Numbered from the stretch's first letter, positions 25,102 through 34,327 are shown. The stretch is 44,825 nt of DNA from Lysobacterales bacterium (GCA_016182785.1 JACPFU010000013.1:1-44825); one strand, 5' to 3'. Notes: generated by a model not told the origin, from the sequence alone. Numbers and translations: made by a program.

Positions 25102-27204
25102 ATGACCACCCATATCGCCCCCCTGCTGATCGAACTCGGCACCGAAGAGCTGCCGCCGAAGGCGCTGGATGAACTCGCGAATGCGTTTCGCGACGGTATC
25201 GCCGCCGGCCTGACCAAGCGTGGCATCGCGCACACCGCGCATTCGGTGCGGGCGCTGTATTCGCCGCGCCGGCTCGCGGTCTGGGTCGAGGACGTGGCGC
25301 TGCAGCAGCCCGAGCAGCAACTCGAACGCCGCGGCCCGGCGGCCAATGCCGCGTTCGACGCATCCGGAGCGCCAAGCAAGGCGCTGATCGGGTTTGCGCA
25401 CAGCTGCGGCGTCGGCTTCGAGCAACTGCAGAAGATCGAGACCGACAAGGGCGCGTGGTTCGTGCATCGCGCGGTCAAGCCGGGCGAAGCCACGGCGAGC
25501 CTGCTGCCGCAGATCATCGACGAAGCGTTGAAGGCGCTGCCGGTTCCGAAGCCGATGCGCTGGTCCGACCTCGACTACCAGTTCGTGCGCCCGGCGCACT
25601 GGCTGGTGGTACTGCTCGGCGAACAGATCGTCGAGGCCGAGATCATGGGCCTGAAGTCCGACCGCATGAGCCGCGGCCATCGTTTCCATCATCCCGAACC
25701 GGTGTGGCTGGCGAGCGCCAACGACTACGTCGACGCGTTGCGCAACGCCAAGGTGCTGGTCAATCCGGCCGAGCGCGTGAACCGCATCATCGCCGAGGTG
25801 CAACGCGTCGCCGAAGGCATCGGCGGCGTGCCGCGGCTGCGCCAGGACCTGCTCGACGAGGTCAAGAACCTGGTCGAGTGGCCGGTCGCGATCGCCTGCA
25901 CCTTCGAGCGCGACTTCCTGCGCGTGCCGCAGGAAGCGCTGATCATGACCATGGAGTCGAACCAGAAGTTCTTCCCGGTGTTCGATGCCGACGGCAAGCT
26001 CACCGAACACTTCATCGGCGTCGCCAACATCGAGAGCCGCGACCCGAACGAGATCCGCAAGGGTTACGAGCGCGTGATCCGCCCGCGCTTCGCCGATGCC
26101 AGGTTCTTCTTCGACGATGACCTGAAGACGCCGCTGGCCACGCAACAGGAAGCGCTGCGCAAGGTCACCTACCAGCAGAAGCTCGGCTCGGTGTGGGACA
26201 AGGTGTGCCGCGTCGGCGAACTGGCGCGCGTGATCGCCGAGCGCCTGCGCTCGATGCACGGCATCGGGGTCGACCCGGCCGATGCAACCCAGGCCGCGAA
26301 GCTCGCGAAGTGCGACCTGATGACGCGCATGGTCGGAGAGTTCCCGGAGCTGCAAGGCATCATGGGCCGCTACTACGCGCTGGCCCAGGGCGAAGCCGCC
26401 GAAGTCGCCTACGCGCTCGACGAGTTCTACCAGCCGCGCTTCGCCGGAGACGCGATCGCACCGAGCCGCCTCGGCCAGGTGCTCGCGATCGCCGAGAAGC
26501 TCGACACGCTCGCTGGCATGTTCGCGATCGGCCAGAAGCCGACCGGCAACAAGGACCCGTTCTCGCTGCGCCGCAATGCGCTCGGGTTGGCACGCACGCT
26601 GATCGAGGGCGGACTGGACCTGGATTTGAACGCGTTGCTGCACGAGGCGATCGCCGCGATTTCCACGGATGGTCTCGATGCCAAGGCGAACGACCTCTAC
26701 GACTTCATCACCGACCGCCTGCGCGGCTACTACACCGAACAGGGCATCCGCGGCGATGCCTTCGAGTCGGTGCTCGCCGTGCGGCCGGCCAGCCTGCGCG
26801 ACTTCGACCGGCGCATCCGCGCCATCGACGTGTTCACCAAACAAGACGAGGCCGAGAGCCTGGCGGCGGCGAACAAGCGCATCGGCAACATCCTGCGCCA
26901 GGCCGCCGAGAAGCAGCTTGCCGTGGCCGAGCGCGTCGATGCCAGCCTGCTCGATCCCGGTGCCGAGCGCGATCTCGCCACCGCGCTGGATGCGGCAATC
27001 GCCGAGGTCACGCCGTTGCTCGCCGAGCACCGCTACGTCGAAACGCTGCAACGCCTGTCGCAACTGAAGCCGGTCGCCGACGCGTTCTTCGATGGCGTGA
27101 TGGTGATGGTCGAGGACAGCGCGAAGCGCGCCAACCGCCTCGCGTTGCTGCGCTCGCTGCGCACGCAGTTCCTCGCCATCGCGGACATCGGCCTGCTCGG
27201 ATGA
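25102..27204 (+). CDS. glyS: Glycyl-tRNA synthetase beta subunit
   Basis: A 700-residue beta subunit of the same enzyme. It starts TTHIAPLLIELGTEELPPKA, then carries the HD-like central region (GDKVPF-type RKVTYQQKLGSVWDKV and ATQAAKLAKCDLMTRMVGEF) and the C-terminal tRNA-binding domain. Length is normal. It overlaps the methyltransferase gene by ATGA. Confidence 0.98.
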   Translation: MTTHIAPLLIELGTEELPPKALDELANAFRDGIAAGLTKRGIAHTAHSVRALYSPRRLAVWVEDVALQQPEQQLERRGPAANAAFDASGAPSKALIGFAHSCGVGFEQLQKIETDKGAWFVHRAVKPGEATASLLPQIIDEALKALPVPKPMRWSDLDYQFVRPAHWLVVLLGEQIVEAEIMGLKSDRMSRGHRFHHPEPVWLASANDYVDALRNAKVLVNPAERVNRIIAEVQRVAEGIGGVPRLRQDLLDEVKNLVEWPVAIACTFERDFLRVPQEALIMTMESNQKFFPVFDADGKLTEHFIGVANIESRDPNEIRKGYERVIRPRFADARFFFDDDLKTPLATQQEALRKVTYQQKLGSVWDKVCRVGELARVIAERLRSMHGIGVDPADATQAAKLAKCDLMTRMVGEFPELQGIMGRYYALAQGEAAEVAYALDEFYQPRFAGDAIAPSRLGQVLAIAEKLDTLAGMFAIGQKPTGNKDPFSLRRNALGLARTLIEGGLDLDLNALLHEAIAAISTDGLDAKANDLYDFITDRLRGYYTEQGIRGDAFESVLAVRPASLRDFDRRIRAIDVFTKQDEAESLAAANKRIGNILRQAAEKQLAVAERVDASLLDPGAERDLATALDAAIAEVTPLLAEHRYVETLQRLSQLKPVADAFFDGVMVMVEDSAKRANRLALLRSLRTQFLAIADIGLLG

Positions 27205-28181
27205 TCGACACCGCCGCGCTGTTCTCGGTGCCGCTGGTCGATCTCGGCGAACGCGATGCGCGTTTCCGGGGCATCCTCACGCCGGCGCCGGAACTGGCGC
27301 AGCGGCCGACCGGCATCACCGCGCAGTTTCTCGAAAACGCCGAGGCCTACCACCAGCGCTTCAGCAACACCGCCTACTTCCGGCTGTTGATCGAACAGGC
27401 GCTGGCGGCAACGCCGCTGGCAACCTCGGCGCCGCTGATCCTCGATCTCGGCTCCGGCTCCGGCAATTCGGTATGGCCCTGCCTGGATCTGTTTGCGGAT
27501 GCGCAGGTCGTCGCCACCGACCTCAGCCCGAACCTGCTCGCGATCTTGCGCGACCATGCCGCGTCGCGTGGCGCCGACGCCGCGCGACTCACGACCGTGT
27601 GCATGGATGCGACCCGCGACTACTACGCTGCCGACCGCTTCGACTTCGCCGTCGGTGCCGCGATCCTGCACCATCTGATCGACCCGGTGGCCGCGCTTGC
27701 CGCCGTGCATCGCGCATTGAAACCCGGTGGCATCGCGCTGTTCTTCGAGCCATTCGAGAATGGCAATGCGCTGCTGATGCTGGCCTACGAGGACCTGATC
27801 GCCGAAGCCGCGACGCAACCGCTGCGCGAGGACGTGCTCGCGTTCCTGAAGCGCATGGTCCATGACTTCCGCGTGCGCAGCGCGATCCGCCCGGAGCAAC
27901 CGGGCTTCGCCGAACTCGACGACAAATGGATCTTCACCAAGCGCTGGTTCGAGCGCGCCGCGGAAGCGTGCGGCTATCGCGAACTGCGCATCGAGCCCCT
28001 GCACGACCTCGATCGCCCGTTCGCGAACCAGACCCGCGCCAACCTCAACATGGGCCTCGGCCTGCCACCCGAAGTGCTGCCCGACTGGGCCTGGGCCCGC
28101 ATCGACCGCCTCGACCAAGCCTTCTCCCCCGACCTGCGCGCCGACCTGCTGATCGAAGGGCGCGTGGTGCTGCGCAAGTAG
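27201..28181 (+). CDS. Class I SAM-dependent methyltransferase
   Basis: A 326-residue protein with SAM-binding motif I LDLGSGSG (81-88), acidic VATDLSPN, then CMDATRD and AILHHLIDP. The N-terminal 75 residues and C-terminal third are family-specific. It is translationally coupled to glyS. The last 120 bases (PPEVLPDWAWARID through LLIEGRVVLRK) are duplicated downstream at 28448-28567 and again in diverged form near 29313. The substrate is unknown. Confidence 0.88.
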   Translation: MIDTAALFSVPLVDLGERDARFRGILTPAPELAQRPTGITAQFLENAEAYHQRFSNTAYFRLLIEQALAATPLATSAPLILDLGSGSGNSVWPCLDLFADAQVVATDLSPNLLAILRDHAASRGADAARLTTVCMDATRDYYAADRFDFAVGAAILHHLIDPVAALAAVHRALKPGGIALFFEPFENGNALLMLAYEDLIAEAATQPLREDVLAFLKRMVHDFRVRSAIRPEQPGFAELDDKWIFTKRWFERAAEACGYRELRIEPLHDLDRPFANQTRANLNMGLGLPPEVLPDWAWARIDRLDQAFSPDLRADLLIEGRVVLRK

Positions 28182-28215
28182 CGGCCGCCCGCGAAGCTGC
28201 TGCGGCGGTGCGAGC

Positions 28216-28296
28216 ATCGCGGCCTGGAGGCCGCTCCCACTGTCGCCCCATGAAGCTCGGTCGGAGCAGTAGTGGGAGCGGCTTCCAAACCGCGAT
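28216..28296. repeat. REPIN-like repeat, second family
   Basis: Left arm ATCGCGGCCTGGAGGCCGCT, then CCCACT. Right arm AGTGGGAGCGGCTTCC, then AAACCGCGAT. Between them is TGTCGCCCCATGAAGCTCGG. The same family is at 36975-37121. The gap 28182-28642 holds only this and the methyltransferase fragment below. Confidence 0.88.
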
Positions 28297-28447
28297 CCGA
28301 TACGAGTCGCTGCGGCAATGCATCCTCGAAGCGCAGTCGCTGCTGAAGCTCGCATGCGCCCGGCTGTCTGCGGCTTGAGCAAGGAACGCCGCGCATCCTC
28401 TAATCACCGAGTCCGGCGGCGTGCCGGTCACGAGGTGGACGCGCGGC

Positions 28448-28567
28448 CTTCCACCCGAAGTGCTGCCCGGCTGGGCCTGGGCCCGCATCGACCGCATCGA
28501 CCACGCCTTCTCCCCCGACCTGCGCGCCGACCTGCTGATCGAAGGGCGCGTGGTGTTGCACAAGTGG
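28448..28567 (+). pseudogene. Duplicated 3' end of the methyltransferase gene
   Basis: These 120 bases match 28062-28181 with about seven mismatches and encode PPEVLPGWAWARIDRIDHAF and so on, ending VVLHKW. The stop codon TAG of the original is TGG here, so the frame runs on. There is no upstream domain, so it is not a gene on its own. Confidence 0.9.
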
Positions 28568-28642
28568 CGGACACACTGGTCCGCTGGAGATCGTGCCGCT
28601 ACTACATCGCGCGAACACGCCGCCCGTCCACCTCCAATCCAT

Positions 28643-29317
28643 CTACCTGCGTCGCTCGCTGCGCAACGCGGTGGCAAGGCACAAGTAGTCCCTGAGGGGC
28701 ATCATGCCCAGTTCGGCGCGTCGCGCATCCACGCTATCCGCTTCCTCGATCGGAAGCGGCTGCGCCGTTTCCGCTCCTGGCTGGAGTTGCGTGCCGTACT
28801 TCTGCATCTTGTGGTGGTACAAGACCGCGACTCTGTCGTACAGCAGGGCGAACTGCTCCCCACTGATTTCTCCGCTTGCAGCGGAGGACTCCAGTTGCTG
28901 CAGGACCTCGAACTGCCACCCTGGATCCATCGAGGCGTGCTGAACCAGAAGCCACGCGGCATTGACGCCATCCCTCCCGACCTCCGATTCCTTCGGGAAG
29001 CCGGATCTGGCGACGATGCGCTTGATCGCATCAAACGCGTCCTTGTCTGCCGCTTCCCGACCAAGAAGATCTTCGGAGGTTTCCGATCGGACTTCCTGAT
29101 CACGCTGCGCAAGCATGAGCAACTTCTTGCGGAGCGTGGGCTTCGACACGGCGCGGGCAGTCCTCGACTTCGCGGTGTTGATTGAAGCTTGCGTTGCCCG
29201 CCACGCAGATGCGCCCGGGCAGAGAATTTCAGCCTGCTCCGTTGCGCCAGACGGGTTGGCCTGCAGCAGCACCAGTGCGAGTGCCAAGCAGCGCGTGTGC
29301 GGCCTGTTCTTCATCAT
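28643..29317 (-). CDS. DUF6624 domain-containing exported protein
   Basis: A 224-residue protein with a signal peptide (LALALVLLQANPSGA). DUF6624 signatures: ARSGFPKESEVGRDGVNAAW, LLVQHASMDPGWQFEVL, SGEQFALLYDRVAV, KMQKYGTQL, and EADSVDARRAELGMMPLRDY. The function of the family is unknown. It is the only gene between two methyltransferase 3'-end fragments, on the opposite strand. Its first codons overlap the third fragment. Start ATG 29317 or 29314 both fit. Confidence 0.82.
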   Translation of the reverse strand: MMKNRPHTRCLALALVLLQANPSGATEQAEILCPGASAWRATQASINTAKSRTARAVSKPTLRKKLLMLAQRDQEVRSETSEDLLGREAADKDAFDAIKRIVARSGFPKESEVGRDGVNAAWLLVQHASMDPGWQFEVLQQLESSAASGEISGEQFALLYDRVAVLYHHKMQKYGTQLQPGAETAQPLPIEEADSVDARRAELGMMPLRDYLCLATALRSERRR

Positions 29318-29396
29318 CGACCACCGCGGCGCCGCGTTCTCCGAGGATCTGCGCAGCGAGTTGCTGTTGGAGGGCATGGTGCTGCTCAAGCGCTGA
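29313..29396 (+). pseudogene. Diverged third copy of the methyltransferase C-terminus
   Basis: Read on the plus strand it encodes IIDHRGAAFSEDLRSELLLE then GMVLLKR-stop, clearly aligned to RIDRLDQAFSPDLRADLLIE GRVVLRK-stop at the end of the methyltransferase. The divergence is larger than for the copy at 28448, so it is older or from a paralog. Confidence 0.72.
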
Positions 29397-30030
29397 GCGA
29401 CCGGCTCGCGGCGAGGATCGCGATCACCTCGACGTCCTCGACCGCAGCGAACGCTTCGTACCACTGGCCGACCGAGAGGAATGGCTCGGGCGTGGCCAGG
29501 CAGACGACTTCGTCGGCGAGCACGCGCACCCGTTCCAGACTCTCCGCGGCCGCCACCGGCACCGCGCAGACCAGCCACGCCGGATGCTGCGCGCGTGCCG
29601 CCTTCAACGCCGCGAACATGGTCGCTCCGGTGGCCAGACCGTCGTCGGTCACGATCACCGTGCGCCCGCGCAGCGCGATCGGCGCCGCCCCATAACTTCG
29701 CCGCCGCGATTGGATCAGTTCCAGTTGCCGACGCGCCTCCTCGGCGATGTAGCGGTGCGGCAACTCGAACATCGCCGCCTCGGGATTCATGTGCACGCTG
29801 CCGTGTTCGTCGATCGCCCCGAGCGCAAGCTCCGGGTTGTGCGGCGCGCCGATCTTGCGCACCAGCACGACGTCGAGTTCGCCCTCCAGCGCGTCCGCGA
29901 TGATCCGCCCCATCGGCACCGCCCCACGCGGAATTGCCAGCACCAGCGGATGCTGGCCGCGATGCGCAGCAAGCGCCTGCGCCAGCCGCCGCCCGGCATC
30001 CTCGCGATCACGAAATGGCAGTCGGGTCAT
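29386..30030 (-). CDS. Phosphoribosyltransferase family protein
   Basis: A 214-residue type I phosphoribosyltransferase. The PRPP loop reads VIVTDDGLATGATM (about 120), preceded by LAIPRGAVPMGRIIADAL and DVVLVRKIGAPHNPELALGA. It would transfer ribose-5-phosphate to or from a base, but the acceptor is unknown. Stand-alone proteins of this subgroup are common in proteobacteria. Start ATG 30030 (MTRLPFRDRE) is preferred over 30072 because homology begins there. Confidence 0.87.
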   Translation of the reverse strand: MTRLPFRDREDAGRRLAQALAAHRGQHPLVLAIPRGAVPMGRIIADALEGELDVVLVRKIGAPHNPELALGAIDEHGSVHMNPEAAMFELPHRYIAEEARRQLELIQSRRRSYGAAPIALRGRTVIVTDDGLATGATMFAALKAARAQHPAWLVCAVPVAAAESLERVRVLADEVVCLATPEPFLSVGQWYEAFAAVEDVEVIAILAASRSLSA

Positions 30031-30167
30031 GCTCCACCCCGCACGCTGCGCCACCGCAGCCCAGTCGGCCAAGCCTGCGCCTGCGTTGCGAGGCGCGTCA
30101 ACCGCACTCAGCTGCGGCTTCGCGGACCGTCGTCGTTTGCGCCAGGTTCGTTGCGCTCGCGTGCGCG

Positions 30168-30394
30168 ACTGGATGCGTCGGGTGCGGGGAAAGCTTCGCG
30201 AAACGTGAATGCGCTCGCGCTAGCGCCGTGCTCGCGCAGGTGTGCGAGCTTGGCCGCCGCTGCGTCGACCGATCGGCACCTTCCGCGAGCGCATTGATCC
30301 GATCGAGGCTGTCGACGAAGTCCTGCAACTGCGGCGAGTCGAGCGGCGCCAGCAGGGTCGCGATGTTCAGTTGGGCGAGTTGATAGCGGGACAT
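30168..30394 (-). pseudogene. Broken DUF3291 gene (internal deletion and frameshift)
   Basis: The N-terminus MSRYQLAQLNIATLLAPLDS (from ATG 30394) is a textbook DUF3291 start, continuing to INALAEGA (about 40 residues). The C-terminal motif KLAHLREHGASASAFTFREA then FPAPD follows at once in another frame (about 30251-30168). The central 60-70 residues of the family are missing. The flanking genes are intact. Confidence 0.8.
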
Positions 30395-30444
30395 GACGGG
30401 CTCGATGCTGGATGTCGAACTCAGTGCTGCACCATTTCCGCTTC

Positions 30445-30912
30445 TCAAGCGTCGAAGTTGCGCCGCCGACGTGCCGCAACGAATCCCACGGCGAGCACGG
30501 CACCGACCAGCGCCAGAAGTCCTGACTTGGACGTCGCCGGAATCGGCGCGGCAGCGCCCACGCCGAGTGCGTAACTGACCAGTGGCGGCGAGCCCGAGAG
30601 GTTGCCGTTGTACACCTCGATCAGGTACTCGCCGATCGGGAAGCGCCCGAGGTCAAAGCGTTCGGTGTGCGCCGGCACCGGCGGCGCACCCGGCGTCACG
30701 ACGTCGTTGAGGATCACGTAGACCTGGATCGAGCTGCCGTAGCGGTACGTGTGCACCGCTTCGAGCTCCTGGCCGGCGTTGAAATGCACGCTCATCCGGA
30801 TCATGTCCTGCGGCGTGGCTTGCAGCGGAGAGACATCGAGCACGTCCAGCGCGCGCGCCGGACCCACGACCAGCATCAGCAGTGCCACCAGCCATCCTCG
30901 GACTCCAATCAT
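30445..30912 (-). CDS. Exported protein with CTERM-like sorting tail
   Basis: A 155-residue protein with a signal peptide (WLVALLMLVVGPARA). It has a beta-sandwich-like middle (MIRMSVHFNAGQELEAVHTY, PIGEYLIEVYNGNLSGSPP) and a C-terminal tripartite tail: IPATSKSG motif, hydrophobic LLALVGAVLAVGFVAA and RRRR cluster. This resembles IPTL/PEP-CTERM signals that are processed by exosortases. GGAGGAG eight bases upstream supports ATG 30912 over 30927. Function unknown. Confidence 0.78.
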   Translation of the reverse strand: MIGVRGWLVALLMLVVGPARALDVLDVSPLQATPQDMIRMSVHFNAGQELEAVHTYRYGSSIQVYVILNDVVTPGAPPVPAHTERFDLGRFPIGEYLIEVYNGNLSGSPPLVSYALGVGAAAPIPATSKSGLLALVGAVLAVGFVAARRRRNFDA

Positions 30913-30978
30913 GCTGCACTCCTCCATCGAAGGCGGCGACCATAGTCGACCGGATGTTCAATCTTCGTTGCCATGCAC

Positions 30979-32583
30979 TCAGGCGCGACAGCGTTCGAAC
31001 TCGAGGCCGAAACGCGCGAGGTACTTGCGCAGGCGGTCGCCGTCGTTGCTGCTGGCCTTGCGTTCGCGGCTGGCCTGGAACAGCACGCGGCCGGCTTCCG
31101 CGAGGGTGCGGCACTGGCGGCAGACGCGCACGACTTCGGCGAGTTGCGCGCGGTCGAAGCGGTCGAGTCGTTCGGCGCCGTCGTGCCCGAGCAGTGCGCT
31201 GAAGTCGATCGCGTCTTCTCCGGCATCAGTGGCGCGACCGGTCCACAGACGGCGCAGGCGCGCGATTTCCTCGTCGACGACCGCGGTGGTGATGCGACCG
31301 GATTCCGACAGCGTGGCCATGCGCGTGATCGACGCACCGAGGTCGCGGAAGTTGCCCGGCCATTGCGCGTCGATGCCGGTCGCGAACTTGAGGAAGCGCT
31401 CGCGCGCCTCGCGATTGAAGCGCACCTGCTCGCCGTGGTTGCGGGCGTAGCGCGCCAGTTCGAAGTCAAGGTTCGGTTCGATGTCCTCGCTGCGCTCCTT
31501 CAGCCCGGGCAGGTAGAAGGTCCACAGATTCAGGCGCGCGAACAGGTCGTCGCGAAAGCGCCCTTCGCGCACTGACTGCGCAAGATCGCGGTTGGTGCCG
31601 GCGATCAGCTGGAAGTCGCTTTCGATCTCGCGGTCGCCACCGAGCGGCGGGAAGCGCTTGTCCTCGATTGCACGCAACAGCATCGCCTGCTCGTCGAGGC
31701 CGAGCTCGCCGATCTCATCCAGAAACAGCAGCCCGCCATCGGCCGACTTCAACAGCCCGGCGCGATCGGATTGGGCGCCGGTGAACGCGCCGCGGACATG
31801 GCCGAACAGCGCACTGCCGGCGCCGTCGCCGCGCAGGGTCGCGCAGTTCACTTCGACGAAGCGGCCCTTGAGGTTCTGCCGCTGCTTCTTCAACTCGAAC
31901 ACGTTGCGCGCGAGCTGGCTCTTGCCGGCGCCGGTCGGCCCCATCAGCAGCATCGGCGATTTCGACTTGCCGGCAACGCGCTCGATCTGCTCGATCATGC
32001 GGTTGAACATCGCGCTGCGCGTCTCGATGCCCGACTTCAGGAACTCGGTGGTGTCGGCGCGCAGGTTCGCGAAGCGCTGCGCGATGGGGTCGTAACGCGC
32101 AAGGTCGAGGTCGATGATCGCGTAGGAACCGGGATCACCGGCCTTCTGCTTGCGCGGCGGCGACGCCTGCAGCAAGCGCCCCGGCAGGTAGCGCGATTCC
32201 GCGAGCAGAAACCAGCAGATCTGCACGACATGGGTGCCGGTGGTGATGTGCACGTAGTAGTCCTCGTGCTCGGCATCGAAGGTGTAGGCGCGCACGAAAT
32301 CAAACAGGGCCGAATACACCTGCTCGAAGTCCCACGGGTCGGCGAGATAGAGGTCATGCACGCGGACCGCGGTATCGGGCGACACCGTCTTCAGGTCGGC
32401 CACGACCTGCGACGTGAGCGCCTTGAAACGTCGCTGGTCGACCAGCAGTTCGATGCGATCGAGCGCCAGATCTTCATGCATGCCGAGGCTGACGGTCGGC
32501 CGCCACTTCTCCCAGCGCCCGGCGCCGCCGCCGGTGGCGTCGAGCTGGGTACCGATGAATCCGAACACCACCTGGCGCTTCAT
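30979..32583 (-). CDS. rtcR: RtcR, sigma-54 activator of the RNA repair operon
   Basis: A 534-residue transcription activator. The N-terminal 180 residues form the CARF-type sensor domain (DYYVHITTGTHVVQICWFLL) thought to detect RNA termini or cyclic oligonucleotides. The AAA+ domain has Walker A GPTGAGKS (215-222), the sigma-54 contact loop GAFTGA (265-270) and Walker B LLFLDE (285-290). The C-terminus has a helix-turn-helix-like EVVRVCRQCRTLAEAGRVLF. Divergent from rsr-rtcBA, it should activate that operon at the sigma-54 promoter. Confidence 0.96.
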   Translation of the reverse strand: MKRQVVFGFIGTQLDATGGGAGRWEKWRPTVSLGMHEDLALDRIELLVDQRRFKALTSQVVADLKTVSPDTAVRVHDLYLADPWDFEQVYSALFDFVRAYTFDAEHEDYYVHITTGTHVVQICWFLLAESRYLPGRLLQASPPRKQKAGDPGSYAIIDLDLARYDPIAQRFANLRADTTEFLKSGIETRSAMFNRMIEQIERVAGKSKSPMLLMGPTGAGKSQLARNVFELKKQRQNLKGRFVEVNCATLRGDGAGSALFGHVRGAFTGAQSDRAGLLKSADGGLLFLDEIGELGLDEQAMLLRAIEDKRFPPLGGDREIESDFQLIAGTNRDLAQSVREGRFRDDLFARLNLWTFYLPGLKERSEDIEPNLDFELARYARNHGEQVRFNREARERFLKFATGIDAQWPGNFRDLGASITRMATLSESGRITTAVVDEEIARLRRLWTGRATDAGEDAIDFSALLGHDGAERLDRFDRAQLAEVVRVCRQCRTLAEAGRVLFQASRERKASSNDGDRLRKYLARFGLEFERCRA

Positions 32584-32681
32584 GACCGCTCCGTTTGGAT
32601 CATTGCGATCGCAGCGTATCGTTTCTGGCCGTCCGTGCAAACCCGACCTTTTCCGGCGAACGTGGCAAACACCCACATAAT

Positions 32682-32725
32682 CAACATCTTGGTCCGAACA
32701 GCCGATGTTGGCACGGGACTTGAAG
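32682..32725 (+). promoter_or_regulatory. Sigma-54-type promoter of rsr-rtcBA
   Basis: TTGGCACGGGACTTGAAG at 32708-32725 fits the -24/-12 layout (TTGGCAC-N5-TTG); the usual C of the -12 TTGC is A. An inverted repeat CAACATC (32682-32688) / GATGTTG (32704-32710) overlaps it. Start ATG is 49 bases downstream. Confidence 0.72.
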
Positions 32726-32773
32726 TAGGGAGCCCGTCGGCACGATCCCTTCGTGCATGCCAAGGAGAGCCCC

Positions 32774-34327
32774 ATGTTGAACAAGCTGCTGTTCGGTACC
32801 AAGCCCGCGGGCACCGACCTCGTCGTCAACGCCGCCGGCGGCAAGGCGCACGCCTTCGACGCCCGCCATGCGGTGGCGCAGCTCGCGATCACCGGCACCT
32901 TGAACGACACGTTCTATGCCGATGCGAACACCCAGCTCGACGCATTGCTGGCGCACTGCTTCGACGTGGCGCCGGAGTACATCGCCAAGACCGCGATCTA
33001 CGCCCGCCAGCATGGGCGCATGAAGGACACGCCGGTGCTGTTGCTGGCCTGGCTGGCAGCGTTCGACGGTGCATTGTGCGAGCGCGTTTTCGATCGCGTG
33101 ATCGACAACGGCGCGCAGCTGCGCAGCTTCGTGCAGGCCCTGCGTTCCGGCGTAGTCGCCCGCAAGAGCCTCGGCTCGCGTCCGAAGCGCCTGGTGCAGC
33201 GCTGGCTGGAGCATGCCTCGGATGAAACCCTGATCCACGCGATGGTTGGCAATGCGCCGTCGCTCGCGGACGTGATCAAGATGGTGCATCCGCGTGCGGC
33301 TTCGATGGAACGTGCCGCGCTGTATGGCTACATCATCGGCAAGGATGTCGATGAAGCGCTGTTGCCGCAGGCCTTGCGTGACTTCGAGGCGTTCAAGCGC
33401 GATCCGTCGAGGACGGTGCCGAAGGTGCCGTTCCAGATGCTGACCGCGCAGCCGTTGACGAACGCGCACTGGTGCGCGATCGCGCAGACGGCGGGCTGGA
33501 CGATGACGCGCATGAACCTGAACACGTTCGCACGCCATGGCGTGTTCGAGGAGCGCAAGCTCGTCGAGCTGGTCGCGGCGCGACTCGCGGATGCGAAGCT
33601 GATCGAGAAGGCCCGAGCCTTCCCGTACCAGCTGCTGACCACCTGGCAGGCGACGGCCGCAATGCCGCAGCCGATCCGCGAGGCCGTGCGCGAGGCGATG
33701 GAGATCGCCGTCGGCAACGTGCCGAAGCTGAAGGGCTCGGTGGCGATCGCGGTCGACGTGTCGGGTTCGATGAGTTCGCCGGTGACCGGTGTCCGCCGCG
33801 GCGCCACCACCGCGACGCGCTGTATCGACGTCGCCGGTCTGATGGCGGCTGCGGTACTCGCCAAGCACCCGGGCGCGATCGTGTTGCCCTTCAACGACCG
33901 CGTGCGTCCCTGGGGACGCCCGAAGTCGAACACGGTGATCGAAACGGCGGAAGCGCTGGCGAAGTTGCTCGGTGGTGGAACGGCGGTCAGTGCACCGATC
34001 GCCGAACTGAATCGGATGGGCGTGGCGCCGGATACGGTGGTGATCGTGTCCGACAACCAGAGCTGGATCGATCACCGCAACGGTCGCGAAACCGCGACCG
34101 GGATCGAGTGGCGCAAGTTGCGCGGCCGCAACCCGGACGCGCGCCTGGTCTGCATCGACTTGCAGCCGTACGCCAACACGCAGTCGCCGGATGACGCCAG
34201 CGTGCTGAACGTCGGTGGCTTTGGCGATGAGGTCTGGCAGGTCATCGCCGGCTTCTCGCACGGGCTGCAAGCCAACAAGCACTTCGTCGACGCAGTGGAG
34301 CGCGTCGATCTCGACAACGAACACTGA
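32774..34327 (+). CDS. rsr: Rsr, bacterial Ro60 ortholog (TROVE and vWA domains)
   Basis: A 517-residue ring-shaped RNA-binding protein. The TROVE domain (about 1-315) is HEAT-like; HAVAQLAITGTLNDTFYADA and AIYARQHGRMKDTP are typical. The C-terminal von Willebrand A domain has MIDAS DVSGSMSS (328-335), with TAVS and SDNQ later. It binds Y RNAs on its outer surface and misfolded or structured RNA in the cavity, and hands substrates to exonuclease (family knowledge). Start ATG 32774 with AAGGAG eight bases upstream. Two Y RNAs follow directly. Confidence 0.97.
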   Translation: MLNKLLFGTKPAGTDLVVNAAGGKAHAFDARHAVAQLAITGTLNDTFYADANTQLDALLAHCFDVAPEYIAKTAIYARQHGRMKDTPVLLLAWLAAFDGALCERVFDRVIDNGAQLRSFVQALRSGVVARKSLGSRPKRLVQRWLEHASDETLIHAMVGNAPSLADVIKMVHPRAASMERAALYGYIIGKDVDEALLPQALRDFEAFKRDPSRTVPKVPFQMLTAQPLTNAHWCAIAQTAGWTMTRMNLNTFARHGVFEERKLVELVAARLADAKLIEKARAFPYQLLTTWQATAAMPQPIREAVREAMEIAVGNVPKLKGSVAIAVDVSGSMSSPVTGVRRGATTATRCIDVAGLMAAAVLAKHPGAIVLPFNDRVRPWGRPKSNTVIETAEALAKLLGGGTAVSAPIAELNRMGVAPDTVVIVSDNQSWIDHRNGRETATGIEWRKLRGRNPDARLVCIDLQPYANTQSPDDASVLNVGGFGDEVWQVIAGFSHGLQANKHFVDAVERVDLDNEH

